NCBI GenBank assembly: GCA_027625915.1
Contig: JANTQA010000036.1
Coordinates: 3,901,501 to 3,965,500, forward strand
Reading direction: 5' to 3'
DNA: 64,000 bases
DNA from: Anaeramoeba flamelloides
Lineage: Eukaryota > Metamonada > Anaeramoebidae
Under the pieces are notes generated by a model. The model saw only the letters and a program-made list of their open reading frames with translations. It was not told where the DNA came from and did no database searches. The position numbers were made by a program, and so were the translations under genes. Of this stretch, positions 45,121-57,339 are shown one piece after another. How positions within the stretch are numbered: the stretch's first letter is position 1; every line of letters begins with the position of its first letter.

Positions 45121-45779
45121 GGAAATTTTGACTGAAAAACAATTTATATTCCTTATTAAAATCAAAATATAATACAAAACATAAAATTAAACCAAAATTT
45201 AAGAATGTTCAATTCAACTAAATTTGAGATTTTTAATTGTAAGCTGTAGTAAAAATGAGACATATCATTTATATTTTTCTTCAATTTTAATGTTATGATT
45301 TTTCTATTCTCATAAATTGGCCACAAGATTGTACAATTAGATATCATTCTGGTTAGTGAAATCCAAGTTTCAGAAAATATTTTTGATCATCGAAAATTAG
45401 AAAAAGAAATATTATAAAATTTTGTATTTTTCACTATTTTACAATTTTGTTTGATTTGTTCATATTTTTCCTTTCTAATAATAAAATTTTCTTTTAGAAG
45501 GAAGACTTATTTACTTCAACTCTTTCATCTCCTTCTCTTTAATTTCTTTTGTGCTGAAAAATTCTGTTAGTATCAAAATGGTTTTATATTATCAATTACT
45601 TAAAAGATTGATACATTTGCTTATTTCTTGATTATTCAACAGATTTAAGCTATGTTATGTTTTCGGGAAAAAAAACCCTTGTTAGATTAATTCTTCCCTG
45701 TTTCTAAATTATTTTTATATTTAATTGTTGTTCTATTTATTAATATACTATGAACGAAATTACCTGTTTTCACAAGATA

Positions 45780-45905
45780 AAACATGTCTTTCAATTAAAA
45801 CCCATGTATTTTTTTTCTTCTTGTTCCAATACTCCATCCAATTAAATACCCGATAGTATACCTAAGTTCAAATATCAATTTTGAAGGTAAACTTATTTGA
45901 TATTT
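45780..45905 (-). repeat. Short core of the CTGGTATT family, reverse copy
   Basis: The reverse complement contains TACCTTCAAAATTGATATTT, GAACTTAGGTATACTAT and GGAACAAGAAGAAAAAAAAT, matching 62690-62830, 49350-49510 and 57340-57460. Confidence 0.6.
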
Positions 45906-46765
45906 TAAGAATATTTCAAATTAGAAATTGAATTTGATTAATATATTTTTTCAATTTTCTCAATTTTTATTATTTTTATGATGATAAAAATTTTTTCTTA
46001 ATGTACTCGATTTTTTAAGAGAAATTTTCTAATTTGATCCTTTATTTTTAGAATTTCTTTTTAAATAAGAGGACTTTAAGATATAAACACATCAGTTACT
46101 TAGTGTTTATTGTAAGTTTCTTTTATCTTTTAAGGTGTAGACATTCCAGTAAAAAGAATCAAGGTTATTTAATTTGTAACATGGGTTTACCAAAAAATAC
46201 ACAAATTCTTTTGGTAAGGGTTATTCATAACATGAAAACGGAAAATAAATTTGGAATTTCTCAAAAAAACAACTACCTTTTTAAATACCATTGATAAAAA
46301 GCCAATTGTTACACCATTAGCAAGAAGGAACTTAGTCTCAAAGAATTAACATAAAACGATTCAAAACTGACAGTGGGGTTTTGAGAGAAAAAAAACTCCC
46401 AAATTATTATTTAGTTTGAATAAATACCCTACATAACCCGAAAAATCAAAATACTCCCCAACAATAAGAATCTGATTTTTCATTTATCTTGAAGGTTGTC
46501 TTTTTATGAGAAAAATAAAAAATAAAAAGCTTTGAACATCCGAATCTAAAAATCTAAGTACATGAAAAACTAAAAACCACACCGTTTTGAAAATAATTCC
46601 AAAATCATCAACAACAAGTATTATTTTTAAAAAACTCAATAAATTCCAAGATCTTGTTATACAGCTAATTTCAACTAACTTTAACAAAAATTTCATTTTT
46701 TCTATTTTATTTGAATTTACTTTCAATTTTAACAAAAAAGAAAAACAAATTTTAAAAAACGATAA

Positions 46766-46826
46766 ATGACTGAAGGAACAACAGAAGTAGAAACGTACAA
46801 AATCGTTATTATTGGTGGTGGTTCAG
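46766..46826 (+). CDS. Ras-family GTPase, exon 1
   Basis: Encodes MTEGTTEVETYKIVIIGGGS plus one base of the next codon: the first strand and start of the G1 P-loop. Donor GTGAAT. Upstream AT-rich DNA has no competing start. Confidence 0.93.
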
Positions 46827-46936
46827 GTGAATATTTCTTCCTTTGTTTTATTCTATTTTTTTTATCAAAAAAATTAATTTTTTTTTCTTTTTTTTTTTTG
46901 TTACTTTTATCCTATTGAATATGGAATCACAAAAAG

Positions 46937-47005
46937 TTGGAAAATCTTGCCTTACTGTTAGGTTTTTACAAGGAAGATTCATTCAAGATTACGATCCAAC
47001 AATTG
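46937..47005 (+). CDS. Ras-family GTPase, exon 2
   Basis: Completes the P-loop as GGGSVGKS (Gly at the position of Ras Gly12, Ser at Gly13), then LTVRFLQGRFIQDYDPTI. The segment RFIQDYDPTI is the Ras effector/switch I sequence, containing the Thr that coordinates Mg2+. Introns on both sides are short (110 and 238 nt). Confidence 0.94.
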
Positions 47006-47154
47006 GTTTGTTTTATTTTTAATTGTTACTTTTATTTTTTTTTTTGTTTATTGTTTTAATTTCGCCATTAACCCAAAACGCATTTCTGAATCAACCCCAC
47101 AAAATTTTATTCACCTTTCTCAATGTTTATTAATTTTTCATTCAAATGGAAAAT

Positions 47155-47215
47155 AAATAAATAAACAAATAAACAAATAAACAAACAAACAAACTTCAAA
47201 CAACAAACAAATTAA
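47155..47215. repeat. AAAC/AAAT tetranucleotide-rich tract in Ras intron 2
   Basis: Runs of AAATAAATAAAC and AAACAAAC repeats, with no coding capacity. Confidence 0.85.
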
Positions 47216-47243
47216 TAAAACGACTTTTTGAAATAAAAAAAAG

Positions 47244-47731
47244 AGGAAAGTTACAAAAAAAAGATCACAATTGATGAAAAGCCATGTATGCTTGAAATCA
47301 TCGATACCGCGGGTCAAGAAGAATACAGATCTGTCAGAGACAAATACATTCGAATTGGAGAGGCGTTTCTTTTGGTGTTTTCAATCATTTCAAGAGCAAG
47401 TTACACCGAGGCAAGAAACTTACACGAAGCAATCCGAAGAGCAAAAAACTTCCAAGCAGTACCGGTTGTCACTGTTGCAAACAAAGCAGATCTTGACGAA
47501 GAAAGGCTAGTCTCACGAGAAGAAGGTGAAACCTTGGCCAAAAAATACAACAGCCAATACTATGAAACCTCTGCAAAGAATGGAAGCAACGTCACCGAGT
47601 GCTTTGAATCTCTTGTCAGAGAAGTCCGTAATTTAAAGGCCCAACAAAGCCAACAAAACCCTGAGGAAAACAAACAAGATGAGAAAGATAAAGACACAGA
47701 TTCAAAAGGTGGGTGCTGTATAATCCTTTAA
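47244..47731 (+). CDS. Ras-family GTPase, exon 3
   Basis: Completes a 205-residue protein. DTAGQEEYRSVRDKYIR is the G3/switch II motif with the catalytic Gln. NKAD is G4 (NKxD) and ETSAK is G5. The C-terminus is hypervariable, Lys/Asp-rich and ends GGCCIIL. The CAAX box is CIIL: the terminal Leu predicts geranylgeranylation, and the neighbouring Cys may be palmitoylated, placing it at a membrane. The switch I and G3 forms indicate a Ras/Rap subfamily signalling switch rather than Rab or Rho. Ends in TAA. Confidence 0.96.
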
Positions 47732-48290
47732 GTAAGATCAAGTTAAAAATCATTTTATTAATATCTATTGTTTAATAATCACTTTTTTTTTTTTATTTTT
47801 TTTTTTTTTTTCTTCTCTTATTTTTTTTATTTTTACCTTTCTTTTTCTTTTTCTTTTTCTTTTTCTTCTTTTTCTTTTTTTATTTCGTTTTTAATTTTCT
47901 TTTTTATTGAATTTTTTCTTAAAAACAATCTGGTAGAATTTTTAATCATTTTTTATTTAGGTTTTGTTGTTACACTTTTTGATTTTATTTTTTTTTTTTC
48001 TTTTTTTGAAAGTAGCTCTCTATTTAGGTACCCTTGAAACCTAAAATTAAATTTCCCAAACCAAAATATATTTTTTACAAATAACGAAAGATCATTGCCG
48101 CTTTTTTCAAAAAGAATCATTTTGTTGATTCAAAATCACCAAGGATGCAGATGTTTGGATGAAACAATTTTAAGGAACAATTTATTTTTGGGCACTGAAT
48201 GAGAATCCAAAGTTCCTTCAGCACACTCAATAAATTGCCCAAGATACATTATTTTGGGTTTTCGAAATGTGTCTTCAAAAAAGAATGATA

Positions 48291-48565
48291 CTGGTATTTG
48301 AATTAGAAATGGGAAAAATATTTCACTTCATTTTCCATATTTTTCAATATCATTATCAAATTCTTCCCTTTCGTTAAGGATTCTTCGTACACACTAAGTT
48401 ACACCAAAATTCCCAAGCAATAAAAAAGGCCGAAACAAATAAACAGATAAATAGAGAACACAAATTACATATTTCTTGAGATATCTTATTTTTGGAAAAC
48501 TCTATTTAGTCAAAAAAATCGGAAAATGAAGCGAAATTTTTTCCCATCTATTATTCAAATACCAG
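48291..48565. mobile_element. TA-flanked MITE with CTGGTATTTGAAT ends, copy 1
   Basis: Left CTGGTATTTGAATTAGAAAT and right ATTATTCAAATACCAG are inverted. TA precedes the left end (48289-48290) and follows the right end (48566-48567), as expected for a TA target duplication. The next block, TTTCACTTCATTTTCC / GGAAAATGAAGCGAAA, extends the inverted ends to about 45 bp. It has no ORF. Confidence 0.8.
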
Positions 48566-48654
48566 TACTCCCAAGAAAAAGTCAATAAGAGAATCATTTG
48601 ATTCGCATTTGTCAGAAAAAAAAAGTGAAATAGGGAGAAAAAGTTTAACAAGCT

Positions 48655-48990
48655 TTTTTATTGGGAACCTTAATAGAATCACAGAAATCACAGAAATCAC
48701 AGATATCACAGAAAACTGAAAATGAAAACTAAGATCAGTTAATAAAAGAAAAAAATAATTGATTAAAGATAAAAAGGTGGATTAAACACAATAACAGTTT
48801 TTTTATGATTATTATCTTTTGGTAAAGGGGTTTTTCTTTGATTGATCATCTTTAAAATTTGTTGAAAAAATTGATTATTTTTGGAATCTCGAAAACCACT
48901 TTTCAATTTCGATAAGTAAGTAGATCTAAATTATATTTGTTGATTGTATTGGAATAATATAACGGATTATTTTTTCAAGTTGATTTGGTT
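48655..48990 (+). repeat. Dispersed repeat, copy 2 of 3
   Basis: Matches 59850-60205: GGGAACCTTAATAGAA, CTGAAAATGAAAACTAAGAT, ACAATAACAGTTTTTTTA and TTTTTCTTTGATTGATCATC. It begins with a short run of AATCACAGA units (48674-48714). Confidence 0.65.
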
Positions 48991-49515
48991 CTTCTTGTAA
49001 CTGATCTTACTCTTATTTTCTGTACTGTTGTCAAAATAAAGTGTGCCGAAAAATTTAATCTGTGTTATAAAATAATAATCGTGTTTTTTTTGTTTAGAGA
49101 ATACCTATACATTAACCAATCAAAGAAATTGACAATAAACCAGAAGTAAATATGAAATTGGTTTCTTAAAGTTCTATTATTTTAAAAAGGAATGAAAAAA
49201 ATGAAGGATCAAATTAGAAAATTTCTCTTAAAAAATAGAGTATTATTAAGACAATTTTTATATCAATCAAAAAAAAATCAAAAATTTCATAAAAAAAAAT
49301 GAGATTATTGAGAAAATTACTAAAAAATTTGAACTAATTTAAAATTTACTTTTAATATCAAAAGTTTAACTTCAAAATTGATTTGAGTATAGACATACTT
49401 ATGGGTAGAGAAATACATGTTTACCTTGAAACAAGAAGAAAAAAAAAGCACCGATTATATTACATAACATGGATTATAGTCTTTCAACACACATTACTTT
49501 GATCACTTTAATCAC
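48991..49515 (+). repeat. Interior of the CTGGTATT family, second location
   Basis: Parallels 62355-62850: GTCAAAATAAAGTGTGCCGA, ACCTATACATTAACCAATCA, TTGGTTTCTTAAAGTTCTAT and AACAAGAAGAAAAAAAAAGC. The terminal repeats are missing here, so it is a fragment. Confidence 0.65.
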
Positions 49516-50800
49516 TTTAATAGAGGTTATGATTATAAAATATATTATCACTTTTTTAAATGTTTAATTGGTGATAATATTAAAAAAAATCGTGATTAGT
49601 CCCACTTTATCACAAAAAATCATAAAATCGTGATATTCCATATTATCACAATATAAAATAATTAATAATTATCGCGAAAAACAGAAAATTATTTTTTGAG
49701 CTAATGACCGTAAAAAAAAAATCTTGACTTTTAAAAAACCTTGAGAGTTTTGAAAAGGGTTTTATACTTTAAAGGTGGTACAAAGTGTCTGTATGGGTTG
49801 TGAACTGTCTTCAAGCTCTTGAAAGTTTTGAAAGGCAGAAAACTTTTATAAATGGAATATGACTATTTGTTGTAAAAAAAAATTTTTTTTCTTAATTTTT
49901 TGTTTTTTTTTACTAAATATAAAATTTCAAATGATTTTTATAATCAAATTAATAATCATCCATTTCAACAATACGTTTGGATACACAATAGATTTTTTTT
50001 TAAAATAAGTTATTACCTTCACAAGTTAAATAACCCAAAAGAAGGAAGACTAATTTTCCTTCCTCTAGGTGATCGATTAAACAAAACCTTTAAAGCTCTA
50101 TTTGTGTTTTCAAGTCCAATATTAAGATATGATAAGAAGAAGAATAACAATAATAAAACAAATGTACAAACAATCTTAATAATTGGTGACAATACCACTA
50201 GGATATAGTGGAAGCTTTTGAATAGTTATACATATCCCCTTTTGGCTTTCCTCAAATATTTTAACCCAAGAACACAATCTTTTAAGAACGAGTGAAGTTT
50301 TCTCGTTGTTTTAGGCGATCTTTTCTTCAGTACAATGTACAACACCAAGATTGACTGAGACAATATTTTTTTCTCTTTAGTAATTATTGTTGTTGATGAT
50401 CTTAAAGGATCGATAGGCTTGTCAAAGCAATTAAAAGAAAATACTTTAAAATTCTTTGATCTTATCCTTGATTGAATCAAATATCTTTTTTGTTGTTTTT
50501 AAAAGAATAACTTTTTTTCACAGAATCTACTTTTGGATCAAAAAAATTTCTTGTAGAAATATTGCTGAATTAACCCAAAAACCTATCAACTATTAATTTG
50601 CCATTAATTATTTATCACAATATTTTAACATTGATCACAATTGTTAAATACTCTTATTTTCGCGATTTTAGAGAAAATTGGGATTTATTATAATATCGTG
50701 ATATAATATTTTATATCGCGATTTTATAAAATATCGCGATTTGATAGAAATTATCACGATTTTGGTAATATTATAGTGGATTAAGCATGATATCATCAAA
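49516..50800. mobile_element. Probable foldback element with TATCGCGA-rich arms
   Basis: The arms at about 49540-49700 and 50590-50790 are built from degenerate, partly inverted units such as AATCGTGATATT and TATCGCGATTTTATAAAA. The interior holds two modest ORFs, 49900-50208 on the plus strand and 50480-50226 on the minus strand, neither of a recognisable family. The two ORF regions look partly like inverted versions of each other. This may be a decayed transposon, but the assignment is structural only. Confidence 0.45.
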
Positions 50801-50817
50801 AAATCTATTTACAAATA

Positions 50818-51040
50818 CATATTTTGTTCCTTTCGTTTCATAATTTTGAACACACCAATTGTTATTTTTTGATTTTATATTTTTTTCTTTGATTTGGATG
50901 TAAATGATTACTTATAAAAACATTAATACTGAACAACTTAAATGGGGGTTTTATATTAGGTTGGAAAAATATATTAAATTGGATTATTTTGCCTATTATT
51001 TATTTTGGGTTTGTACAAATTTTTGGAAAGGTTTTTAGTT
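50818..51040 (-). mobile_element. Mariner-like non-autonomous element, copy 5 (left half, reverse)
   Basis: The reverse complement reads CCAAAAATTTGTACAAACCC, CCAACCTAATATAAAACC, CAGTATTAATGTTTTTATAA and GGTGTGTTCAAAATTATGAA, matching 37785-37985. Confidence 0.7.
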
Positions 51041-51119
51041 TTAAAAAATGAAATTTCTAATTTTTTTCTAAAGAAGTAGGCAAATTTCCTTATAAATACC
51101 ATTTGAAATAAATTTCCTT

Positions 51120-51640
51120 TTTGGAAATATAAGTACAAAGACCTATTTTTCAGGATTTTTTAACGAAATGGCGCCCAAATTATCTTTATAGTTTAAAAAC
51201 AAAAACTAAAATTTAAAAACAAAAAACAAAATGAATAATGAAAAAACTAAAAGAAATTTAAAAAATATTTACTAGAAGAAATATGTAAAAAATCGTAGAA
51301 AAAAAAACAAACAATGTCATATCTAATACAGACCAGAACATCCAAAATCACAGTCACAATACCTTTGATCAATTTAATTTAATTTGATAATAGAACCTGA
51401 CTATTCATTTAGGGGATATTTTTTTAATTATTATAATTACTTTTATAATTTTAATCTAATTTAATTTCAATTTTTGATAATAATTACCTTCACTACTGAG
51501 TTTTTATTCAAAAATTCTACATACTTCATTATTTCAGATCTTCTTATTAAATAATAATCACTTGCTCTTTTTCCTTTATAAAAATCTTCTCCCCAAAATT
51601 TTAAAGATTCAGAAATGAGAAAAATGAAAAAAAAAAATAG
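51120..51640 (+). repeat. Dispersed repeat, copy 2 (direct)
   Basis: Matches 18900-19410: CAAATTATCTTTATAG, ATCCAAAATCACAGTCACAA, ATCAATTTAATTTAATTTGA and ATAATAATCACTTGCTC. Non-coding. Confidence 0.7.
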
Positions 51641-52374
51641 GAAATTTCATTTTTTTTTAATAAAAGTAGTTAACTAAATATTTATGAGAAAAGTAAAACA
51701 AAATGAAAAAAAAAAATCTATATATTAATAAAATTTTCACATAAAATTTTGTTCAAATCTGATAAAAATATTATTTAACATTGAATTTAAACTTTATTAT
51801 TTAAGGACATACACTTTTTGTGTAAATTAGGTAAATGGTAAATATTGCAATTTTTTTTTTGAATTGAATAAAATTTAAATGGATTTAAAGTTACCAATAA
51901 AATTAAAAAATATCTTTTTTTCTGTTTATAAATTTTTTTTTAACATAAAGAATCTATCCTTTAGAAGAAGATTTTCAAAAATATCAATATTAACCAAAAA
52001 TAAATTCGAATAATTTAATAGAAATAAAATTTTAGAAATTCATTTTTAAAAATTTTTTAAAAATAGTAAATAATTTTTTTCACAAAAACTTTTCAAACAA
52101 AAGTTCTTGGGTTCAGAATTAACAATAAAATCATAAAAAGAATAAGAAATTTTATCAAATATTGCAAATAAGTACGGTAAATAAATGTTTTTTCTTTATT
52201 TTTTCTTGATCGATTTTATAATCATTTCGTTATCAGAATTTCAATGTATAAGCTCCATTCCAAAATCATTGGCCCATGAAAAATCAAATTTTGAAAACAA
52301 ATATTATTTAAAATTGAAGTTTTTTATTATAATAAAAAAAGTACGATTTTTTTTTATTGATGTGGAAGTTTAAA

Positions 52375-52930
52375 TTATGCTATAAGTGCCCTTTTACTGA
52401 ACTCCCGTTTCAGAATTTAAAACCCGAATACAGTCAGTTTCACTTTTAAGGCACAAACTTTCAACGAAATTTAAGGCACAAAAAAATCTCAAATTAAGGC
52501 ACAAAATTTGGACTTTTCTTTTTTACAATTTATTTTTACTAGAATCTGAATTTTGTGCTTTAATTTGATATTTTTTTTGTACCTTAAATTTCGTTGAAAG
52601 TTTGTGCCTTAAAAGTGAAACTGACTGTAATAGATTTTACGATTATTAATTAACGAAAATAATTTTAAGGTATCATTATTTAAAGTTATTTCATTGAAAT
52701 TTAAATCTTTTAACTTATTCAGAAAAATAAATCTTGTTTTTCATAAGAAGGGCACACCTATAAAAAGTTATTAATATTTTCTATTATTTCCTTCTGTTCA
52801 TATTTTAAACATAAAGGACAAAATCTGTTTGAATTTTTATTTATTATATCCCTATATATATATATTTAAGCAGTTTGTAAATGTTGTGAATTTTAGGATT
52901 GTTGAGCTTGATGGATAACTTTATTATCTT
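52375..52930 (+). repeat. Dispersed repeat (partner of 21.7-22.1 kb) interrupted by a MITE
   Basis: Shares ACGATTATTAATTAACGAAA-type, GAAGGGCACACCTATAAAAA and TTTTAAACATAAAG with 21700-22095. Its left part is split by the palindromic element at 52434-52631. Confidence 0.65.
52434..52631. mobile_element. Palindromic MITE, about 200 bp
   Basis: CAGTCAGTTTCACTTTTAAG and CTTAAAAGTGAAACTGACTG are exact inverted ends. Arms extend about 80 bp (CAAACTTTCAACGAAATTTA / TAAATTTCGTTGAAAGTTTG). TA lies on each side, suggesting TA-target insertion. TTAAGGCACAAA recurs inside each arm. Confidence 0.85.
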
Positions 52931-53299
52931 TTATTAATAAATAATTTTTTTGGCTTTTAATTATTATGAAATATTGATGTACCTTCCAACAAATTAGAAT
53001 TCAATAACTCATTATTATTTTATAAAAAAATTATTTTGTAAGAATCTTTTATATTTTCTGAATTCCAATTAATTTTATTTTTTATTCTTTGATTAAATTT
53101 TATTAATTTTTCATGATAGGGAAAAGATATATTTTTTTAATTTATTTTTTGAATTTCTATTTCTTATTATTAATTGATATTACCAAATTTTGTATTTAAA
53201 ATCTGTTTTATAAACAAGAACTGGAACATTTCTGTTCCTTTTGCATATTTCATTATACATGTATTAATCCAAGAGTTTAAAGAGTTTTCGGTTACTAAA

Positions 53300-53970
53300 C
53301 TATTTTTCAGCCAAAGGAGCCCCGTTCTAATGGTATAATACACGTGTTTAAAGGATTTGAATAGATATTAGAAGAAATATTTTATTTTGGAAATTTTCAA
53401 AATTGAAATCATTTTTTCACATTTTTGTTTTTTTTTTTCCGATTTTTTTTTGAAAACGTCATTCAGTTGCAAAAAATTTTTTTATTGCAAGATCAATAGT
53501 CACTTGGTAAAAATGTGTTATTCTAATGGTTATTGAAACCATGTAAAGATTGTTGAGAAATCATATTGATTTCTATTGCAATTCTATTCGATCTTTGATC
53601 TTGATATTTGTTTAATAAATGTGAAAACTTTCACTAAATTTTCATTTCCTTTTTCAAATAGAGACCACAAATACCAACAAACTTCGTTTGGGGTATTAAT
53701 TTCTAAAAGTAAAGTATGTAAAATGAAGTGAAAAATGTTACCTATTTATTATTCAAATACCAGTAGAAGTTCAAAACGAACATCGTTGTTTTTCTCAATA
53801 GGGTAACGAAGAATTTGAGTTTTTCAATTTTTAAGAAAATTTATTTGTTAATTAGTTTTCTTTCAGACATATATCAACAATTCTTTGATGTGTATTATTC
53901 TGTTTATTTCTTATTTGTTCTTCAAAGGTCAATTATATAAAATAATTGATATTTGAAAAAAAAGTTGGGT
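53300..53970 (+). repeat. Dispersed repeat, copy 4 of 4, with inserted MITE end
   Basis: CAGCCAAAGGAGCCCCGTTC, GATATTAGAAGAAATATTTT and AATCATATTGATTTCTATTG match the family. Between about 53640 and 53772 lies a segment ending ATTCAAATACCAG-TA, the right end of the TA-flanked MITE family. Confidence 0.65.
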
Positions 53971-56240
53971 CACTTTAACTGAAACAGAGTTTATTTCATA
54001 ATTATATATTTCGAATCCATATGTTAATTGACTTTCTGGAAAAGATTTAAATAATCTAATTTTTAAATTATTCATTGGTAAATTATTAACGAATAATTAT
54101 TTAGATTTGTTCCACGTTTCTTTTGCTTTTTTCAGATTATATACTTAATGTAATATTTTTTCCAAATAAATTCTCAAATATTTAATCTTTGATAAATCTT
54201 GAGTAATAACATTTTTTTCTTTATTGAGTTTTAATTCTAAATTGAATAATTATTTGATATATTAAAATAAATTTTCTTTTTATTTGATTTATGTTCCCTT
54301 TGATAATTAAAATTAAATGTTCTGCAAACATTTGATAATTATCTGTCAATGATATTATTTTTAGTAAAAGAAAAAGTTAAATAGGGGAAATATAATCGGT
54401 GATAAGGGATCCCATTGGAATATACTGAGTCCTTCACCTGAAAAAATTACTATTTTAATATTATGTTCTTGATAATTCTATACACTAGAAATTTTTTGTT
54501 TTTTGTCAAAAAATAAAAAATAAACTATTTTTCAAACAAAAGGGCACCCTCTCAAATCGTCAATACCATCGAATTTGATTGTTAATAAGATAATTACTTA
54601 TTGGTGATTTTCATTGTAATTATTCATTTTTTCATTTTTTGCTTTTTTTATTTTTGGATATTGAACAGTTGGAAAATGAAAAAGCAAGATAAGAAGAAAC
54701 CAATTTGGAAATAATCTACCTGTGTATAAACTGAAACAGTTTAAGTTTGATTTCGAATGAGCTAGATATAGGAATTAAGAAAGGCCATTATTGGATTGAT
54801 TCATGGAACAAAGAAAAGAGAAATAAAGAAAATAAAACATTCCAACAAAACACCAGATGAATTGCCGCTTTATATTGAATATGAGACTTTAAAGAACAAA
54901 AGTTTGACGTGTAAAGAATTATCAATAAAATGTTGAGAACTTTTTCCCAATTCGCCTTGTTCAAAGGTTTTTATTGGTTTATAATTTTTTTCATTACAAT
55001 TTACAAAACGAGATTTCTCATTTCAAATAAAAGGCACACCTATTTTTAAATCATTGAATTTTAATTTTTATTGTTTTGTTTTAATGTGTTTTAAAGAATT
55101 AGTTGAGTGTTTTTTTATGTTTTAAAGCGTTTCTTAGATTTTAGAATGATACTACAATTAATTTGATTCATTTATGAATAATTCTTAAAATTTTTTGTGC
55201 CCTTTTATTTGAAAAAGAGTTTAATATAAATAAAAAATTGGGATAATTTCTATAAAATTTAGTTTATGTAAATCACACTATGAAAATGGATTTCATTTTT
55301 CGTATATTTATAATCTCACAAATTTAAAATTTCGAATTAAAAGATCAAAATGTTTCAAATGGAATAGGCTTATAATCAGCCTTTTCGACTTGTTAAACTC
55401 TCTTTTAAAAAAAATTTTTCAAAAATATTAAAAATTATTTTATTCTAATTCCATGGAATCAAAATAAAAGAATTTCATTTTATACCAAAACTCTATAAAA
55501 AAAAAAAAAACTTTGATTCTATTTGATTCCATTAAAAAGTAAAAATAATTTTCTTATCAGGAATAAAAATAAAAATACCAATATTGAACAAAAGATGATC
55601 AAAACTCAAATTTTATTAAGAAAAACCTCAAATATTTATTATTTTGAGTAATATTAAGAAATTCTTATTAATAATTTTTATAAATCTATTTATTTATTAT
55701 TAAATTTTGAGAATGATTAATGTGATTCCATGAAAAACCGAATGTAAACAAGAAATAAGTTGATACTAATCATTGAAAAAAAAAAACAATCATTTGATTC
55801 CTGGAATCAAAAAAAGAATTATTTGTGTTTTTTTTCAAAAAAAGAGTCAAAATGTGAACTCGGATACAAATATATTATACTATTATCTCTTACATTCTCC
55901 TTTTTCTTCAAACATTTATTTATTTAGTTAAAGAAATGATTTTAATTATTCAATTCCTCAGAAACTGGAGCACTCAAAAGAGGTAAAATGTCCCATTTCC
56001 CTAAAGAACAAAAATTGAAAAAAATTGAAATTAAGATGCTTCAAGTTGTGAAAAAAAAAAAGAAAAAAGCAGAAGAATAAAGCTTTTTTCAAAAATAAAC
56101 AATAAAACGAAGTTTGTGAAGAGAATTTATCACAAATTTTTCTTGGAAATATAGCAATTTGAGTTTTTATTGCTTGAGTTCAACAAAGATTTATTCTTTT
56201 TTAAATTTTTCTTTATTTGATTTATTGGTTTATTGGTTTA
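53971..56240. other. AT-rich intergenic DNA with short palindromes
   Basis: No gene seen. Visible features are AAAGGGCACCC and AAAGGCACACC fragments (near 54540 and 55030) recalling the 52.7-kb repeat, and palindromic ATTCCATGGAATCAAA-type words near 55450 and 55800 that may mark the ends of another small element. Confidence 0.45.
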
Positions 56241-56245
56241 TTATT

Positions 56246-56588
56246 TTATTTCTTTTTATTTTTTTCAAAAACAAGCTCACAAACACCACCAACAGCTTTA
56301 ATTTTCTTTTCTGCTGTTTCAGAGAATGACTTAGCTCTTACGATCATTGGTTGCTTTGGGAGCCTTCCTTTCCCAAGGACTCTAAAGTAACCAAATTTGA
56401 CAACATCAATAACTGGAACTTCTTCTCCTTCTTTGGCTTTTTGGTATTTTTTTCTTGTTTCTTCTGGAACTAAGGTCCAAAGTTTGTCAAGGTTAATGAT
56501 TGGTGCATATTTGATATTGTTTTGTTTATGATACCACCTCATACCAACTTTTCCAAAAAAGCCTGGATGATATTTATCAAAGGCAATT
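56246..56588 (-). CDS. RPL27A: Ribosomal protein uL15 (RPL27A), exon 3
   Basis: Encodes the C-terminal 114 residues of a 155-residue protein of the large ribosomal subunit. [20 protein letters not shown] is a hallmark of eukaryotic RPL27A. It is followed by [31 protein letters not shown] and [14 protein letters not shown]. The acceptor AAAAG at 56590-56589 completes the split Arg codon (AG|A). Ends in TAA. Confidence 0.96.
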
Positions 56589-56851
56589 CTTTTATAATTT
56601 TAAAAATTTTTGAAGAAAAAGAATAAAAAAAAAAAAAAAAAAAAAAAAAAATTTAATGTGATTTGAAAATAAGGAAAAGAAAGAATTGGGGGTGGTGTTT
56701 AGTTGATTTAGTTTTTGTTGTTTGGTGTTGAAAAAAGAGTTGACGGAAAATGAAAAAAGAACGTGTAACAAAAAAAAAAAAAAAAAAAAAAAAAAGCAAA
56801 TAAGAAAGGATATTGTTTCAAAAAGAAAAATTTTGAACAAAAATAAATTAC

Positions 56852-56973
56852 CTATGATGTTGAAGACCACCTGATTTACCTCTACCACTTGGGTGCTTTC
56901 TATGTTTTCCTACACGTCCATAGCCATGAATAATTTGTCCTCTTTTTTTTCTTGATCTTTTAAATCGAGTTGG
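56852..56973 (-). CDS. RPL27A: Ribosomal protein uL15 (RPL27A), exon 2
   Basis: Encodes [40 protein letters not shown]: the basic rRNA-binding N-terminal extension of uL15 with the conserved [18 protein letters not shown] loop. The acceptor is TTTTTAG, the donor G|GTAATT. The intron downstream (263 nt) contains two long homopolymer runs. Confidence 0.96.
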
Positions 56974-57089
56974 CTAAAAAGCAAAGAAATGAATAAAAAA
57001 AAAAAGGTGTATTTTGTTGTAGAAAATTGACTTTAAACACTGTTTTTTAAATACAAAATTTGGGTTCGGATTAAGAAAATTGAAATTAC

Positions 57090-57092
57090 CAT
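57090..57092 (-). CDS. RPL27A: Ribosomal protein uL15 (RPL27A), exon 1: start codon only
   Basis: Exon 2 begins exactly with the Pro codon that normally follows the initiator Met of uL15 and has no in-frame ATG of its own. The only nearby ATG followed directly by a donor on this strand is here (ATG|GTAATTTC), 116 nt upstream. The coding part of exon 1 is therefore a lone ATG, a layout also known from ribosomal protein genes in other protists. Confidence 0.8.
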
Positions 57093-57339
57093 TTAGATTG
57101 AATAACAGAAAATATGAAAAAATGGAGAAAATCTTGATCTTTTCAAAAGTGAAATCTGAAAAAAAGAGAAAGACGAGAATTCTGTCACAAGAAGACCTCT
57201 TTAATCTTACAATTTGTTTAAAAAAGTGAACCAAATTTTTATTCGGCTGTCTCAAAACATCAAAAATTCAAGAATAACAAAAAATTAAAGAAAAAGTAAG
57301 AACAATTTACAACACATCCCTTTCACATTAAAACATTTA

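Noticed and set aside
46103-46294. ORF with MGLPKNTQILLVRV and a faintly similar ORF at 57479-57667 (IGLPKKNFSINII)
   Set aside because: The resemblance is limited to a few residues, lies next to repeat cores, and neither has exon support. Probably relics of a repeat or chance.
47768-48037. Phe-rich ORF downstream of Ras
   Set aside because: Poly-T low-complexity sequence in the 3' flank, without a recognisable domain.
48674-48714. Run of AATCACAGA units as a CRISPR-like or satellite array
   Set aside because: Only a few short units with no spacers; part of a dispersed repeat.
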